Shown: piece by piece, positions 47,201 to 48,816 of the stretch | Numbering within the stretch: the first letter of the stretch is position 1 | Layout: every line of letters begins with the position of its first letter | Assembly (NCBI GenBank): GCA_023146045.1 | Contig: JAGLCW010000221.1 | Location: 1-48,816 of the forward strand | Length of the DNA stretch: 48,816 bases | Direction of reading: 5' to 3' | DNA from: Caldisericia bacterium | GTDB lineage: Bacteria; Caldisericota; Caldisericia; UBA6126 | The notes under the pieces: generated by a model | Databases searched by the model: none | Told to the model about the DNA's origin: nothing | The model's input: the letters and a program-made list of their open reading frames with translations, nothing else | Program-made: the position numbers and the translations under genes

Positions 47201-48619
47201 CTAACATTCGGGAGTACGAGGAGTTTTTGTCCAGCACTCTCGGATGTTTTGTTTTTTTGATTTAAATAGTCTTTCAAAAATTGCCTGAAATGTTCCTACT
47301 AAAAATGGAAGACCATACAAAAAGCTAGTTAAAGGTACAATGAAAACAATGTATGTACTCAGTAGAAACAGTTTAATGCCAATGTGTTTGCTCTTATTCA
47401 TATATTTTGAGTACCACAAATAATGCATCAGTAAAAGAACAATGCTTGTTAATAAGAAAATAGAATAAAATGGAGCTAGCTGATTTAGAATATTCAGCCA
47501 TGAGTTAATGCTTGTTGTAGTAACAAAAACAGAAATTATGGCATAAAAGAACCACTCAAAAGGTCCTAAAAAGAATAATTTGAAGAACAACCAACGTACT
47601 TGTACTGCTGAATGCAGAAAACATTTCTTTGATTGCAATAGTACTTGAATATTACCTTTTCCCCAACGTAATCTTTGGTAGTAGTAACCTTTAAATGTTG
47701 AAGGGGTTTGTTCTGTGCATACTAACGGAAGAAACTTTGGAAATTCGTTAGTTTTATCCCATATCCGCACACCTAGTTCCAAATCTTCTGTAACACAGTT
47801 AGACTGGAATCCTTTAAGCTTAAGTAGTATAGAGAATGGAATGTGCATATTTGTTCCACCAAGAAATGGAATCCAATTAAGAAGCATTGGTAGTGTAAAC
47901 TCATGCGAAAAAGCTTGGGACAACGCTGCAATTTTCGAAAAAAAGGATATATCCCAGAAATTTCTAACCTGCAGAGCTGGTCCTTGCCAAAGCAGAAATT
48001 TTTTTTCTTTTGAAAAGTATTTGTCGATATATGAGAAAATTTTTGGGTCTGGATGAGTTTCTGCATCAAAAAAACTGCAATAGTGATTAGTACGTTTTTT
48101 CATTTTTGAAAAAGCGTAATTCAAAGCTCTAGCTTTTGTTGATGGTACAGCATCTTGTGCAATTGTACCATTTACTTTACCATCAAATCCCTTTGGTATG
48201 TCGTAAATAACAACTGGAGCTAAATTGAGAGTGCTATATCTGTTTTCCTGCGACGTTTTCTTTTCTGGAAGAATTTTGCAATCATTCTCCATCCAAGTTT
48301 CAATTACTTTTCTTGTAGATATTGTACTTGAAGAGGTTTCTTTTTGATCGGTAACAATGATTATTTCATATAGATTGCTAGGATACTCCATCTTTTGCAA
48401 ACTTTTTATTGTGTTTACAATAACTTCTGACTCTTCCTTAGCTGGAATTATGGCAGAAAAAAATAAGGAATTACCATTTACACCATTAACGTTTTGCTTA
48501 GGAGTCTTGCGATTGTGCTTTCGACATGTTTCAATAGTAAAAAACACTAGCAACCTGAATGACAAATAAATACTCATTATACTTAGTAAAACTAGAAAAA
48601 TACTTTGGAATGTGTTCAT
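47201..48619 (-). CDS. Membrane GT2 processive glycosyltransferase (cellulose-synthase-like)
   Basis: N-terminal TM, 'FFSAIIPAKEE', 'CSFFDAETHPDP' (DxD-like), 'CVTEDLELGVRIW' (TED), 'YYYQRLRWGKGN' (QxxRW-like), C-terminal TM helices. Confidence 0.9.
   Translation of the reverse strand: MNTFQSIFLVLLSIMSIYLSFRLLVFFTIETCRKHNRKTPKQNVNGVNGNSLFFSAIIPAKEESEVIVNTIKSLQKMEYPSNLYEIIIVTDQKETSSSTISTRKVIETWMENDCKILPEKKTSQENRYSTLNLAPVVIYDIPKGFDGKVNGTIAQDAVPSTKARALNYAFSKMKKRTNHYCSFFDAETHPDPKIFSYIDKYFSKEKKFLLWQGPALQVRNFWDISFFSKIAALSQAFSHEFTLPMLLNWIPFLGGTNMHIPFSILLKLKGFQSNCVTEDLELGVRIWDKTNEFPKFLPLVCTEQTPSTFKGYYYQRLRWGKGNIQVLLQSKKCFLHSAVQVRWLFFKLFFLGPFEWFFYAIISVFVTTTSINSWLNILNQLAPFYSIFLLTSIVLLLMHYLWYSKYMNKSKHIGIKLFLLSTYIVFIVPLTSFLYGLPFLVGTFQAIFERLFKSKKQNIRECWTKTPRTPEC
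47203..47258 (+). terminator. Predicted terminator of the second giant gene, lying inside the convergent GT2 CDS
   Basis: AACATTCGGGAGT / ACTCTCGGATGTT can form 13 pairs (two G-U) around a 20-nt loop, followed by TTGTTTTTTT. Confidence 0.6.
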
Positions 48620-48816
48620 ATACCAAAAAATTGTATCAGTTTTTATCTAAAGAAAAAGTCTAAATTTGCTTGGAAAAGTAAACTCTAAAGAAACACAAAA
48701 TGAATAATCAACCCAAATTTGCGTTCACATATTTTAGTAGTATAAATGGATTGTAAAAATTCCAAAGTTCCCTCATTAGCGTAATTTCGAGAATTATGTT
48801 ATGATCTATCTTTTTT

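Noticed and set aside
47715-48056. 113-aa plus-strand ORF opposite GT2
   Set aside because: Antisense to the conserved TED/QxxRW region of GT2; no independent support.
1-48816. CRISPR array, transposase, prophage or tRNA/rRNA genes
   Set aside because: I saw no regularly spaced repeats, transposase/integrase motifs or recognisable structural RNA genes on reading; a tRNAscan/CRISPR search would be needed for certainty.

Overview
The window is about 48.8 kb of AT-rich bacterial DNA, densely packed and mostly on the + strand. It reads as a core chromosomal region with an accessory surface-protein module at the right end.

(1) 1-22124 (+), nearly continuous overlapping genes: ftsX (5'-truncated by the window edge), an M23/EnvC-PcsB-like hydrolase, an S41 C-terminal processing protease, a P-type Ca2+ ATPase, gmk, a putative rpoZ, fabZ-fabH-fabG-acpP-fabF-accD-accA, bioY, a WecA/TagO-like transferase, wecB/mnaA, murA, a DUF4330-like protein, murJ, a LytR-CpsA-Psr protein, an unknown membrane protein, a Wzy/WaaL-like protein and a glycosyltransferase.

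(2) 22132-27195: an SO_0444/DUF318-like metal permease (-) divergent from a zinc-ribbon type L28 gene. The L28 operon continues with a small wHTH-like ORF, ogt and a CDP-sugar cassette (rfbF, epimerase/reductase, rfbG).

(3) 27231-31459: a GT4 glycosyltransferase (-), then hisS and aspS.

(4) 31469-47188: a secreted module of an NlpC/P60-like protein, a beta-propeller-like protein and two tandem giant (about 2,200 aa) paralogous gingipain-type (C25) cysteine proteases with a shared multi-domain architecture. A convergent cellulose-synthase-like GT2 follows.

The best candidates for something new are the tandem giant C25 proteins with their upstream secreted partners, and the divergent permease/L28 promoter. 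In that promoter the two -35 boxes lie back to back, and a 16-bp near-perfect palindrome exactly fills the L28 promoter spacer. I found no CRISPR array, transposon, rRNA or tRNA by eye. Product calls rest on motif recognition only; no database search was run.
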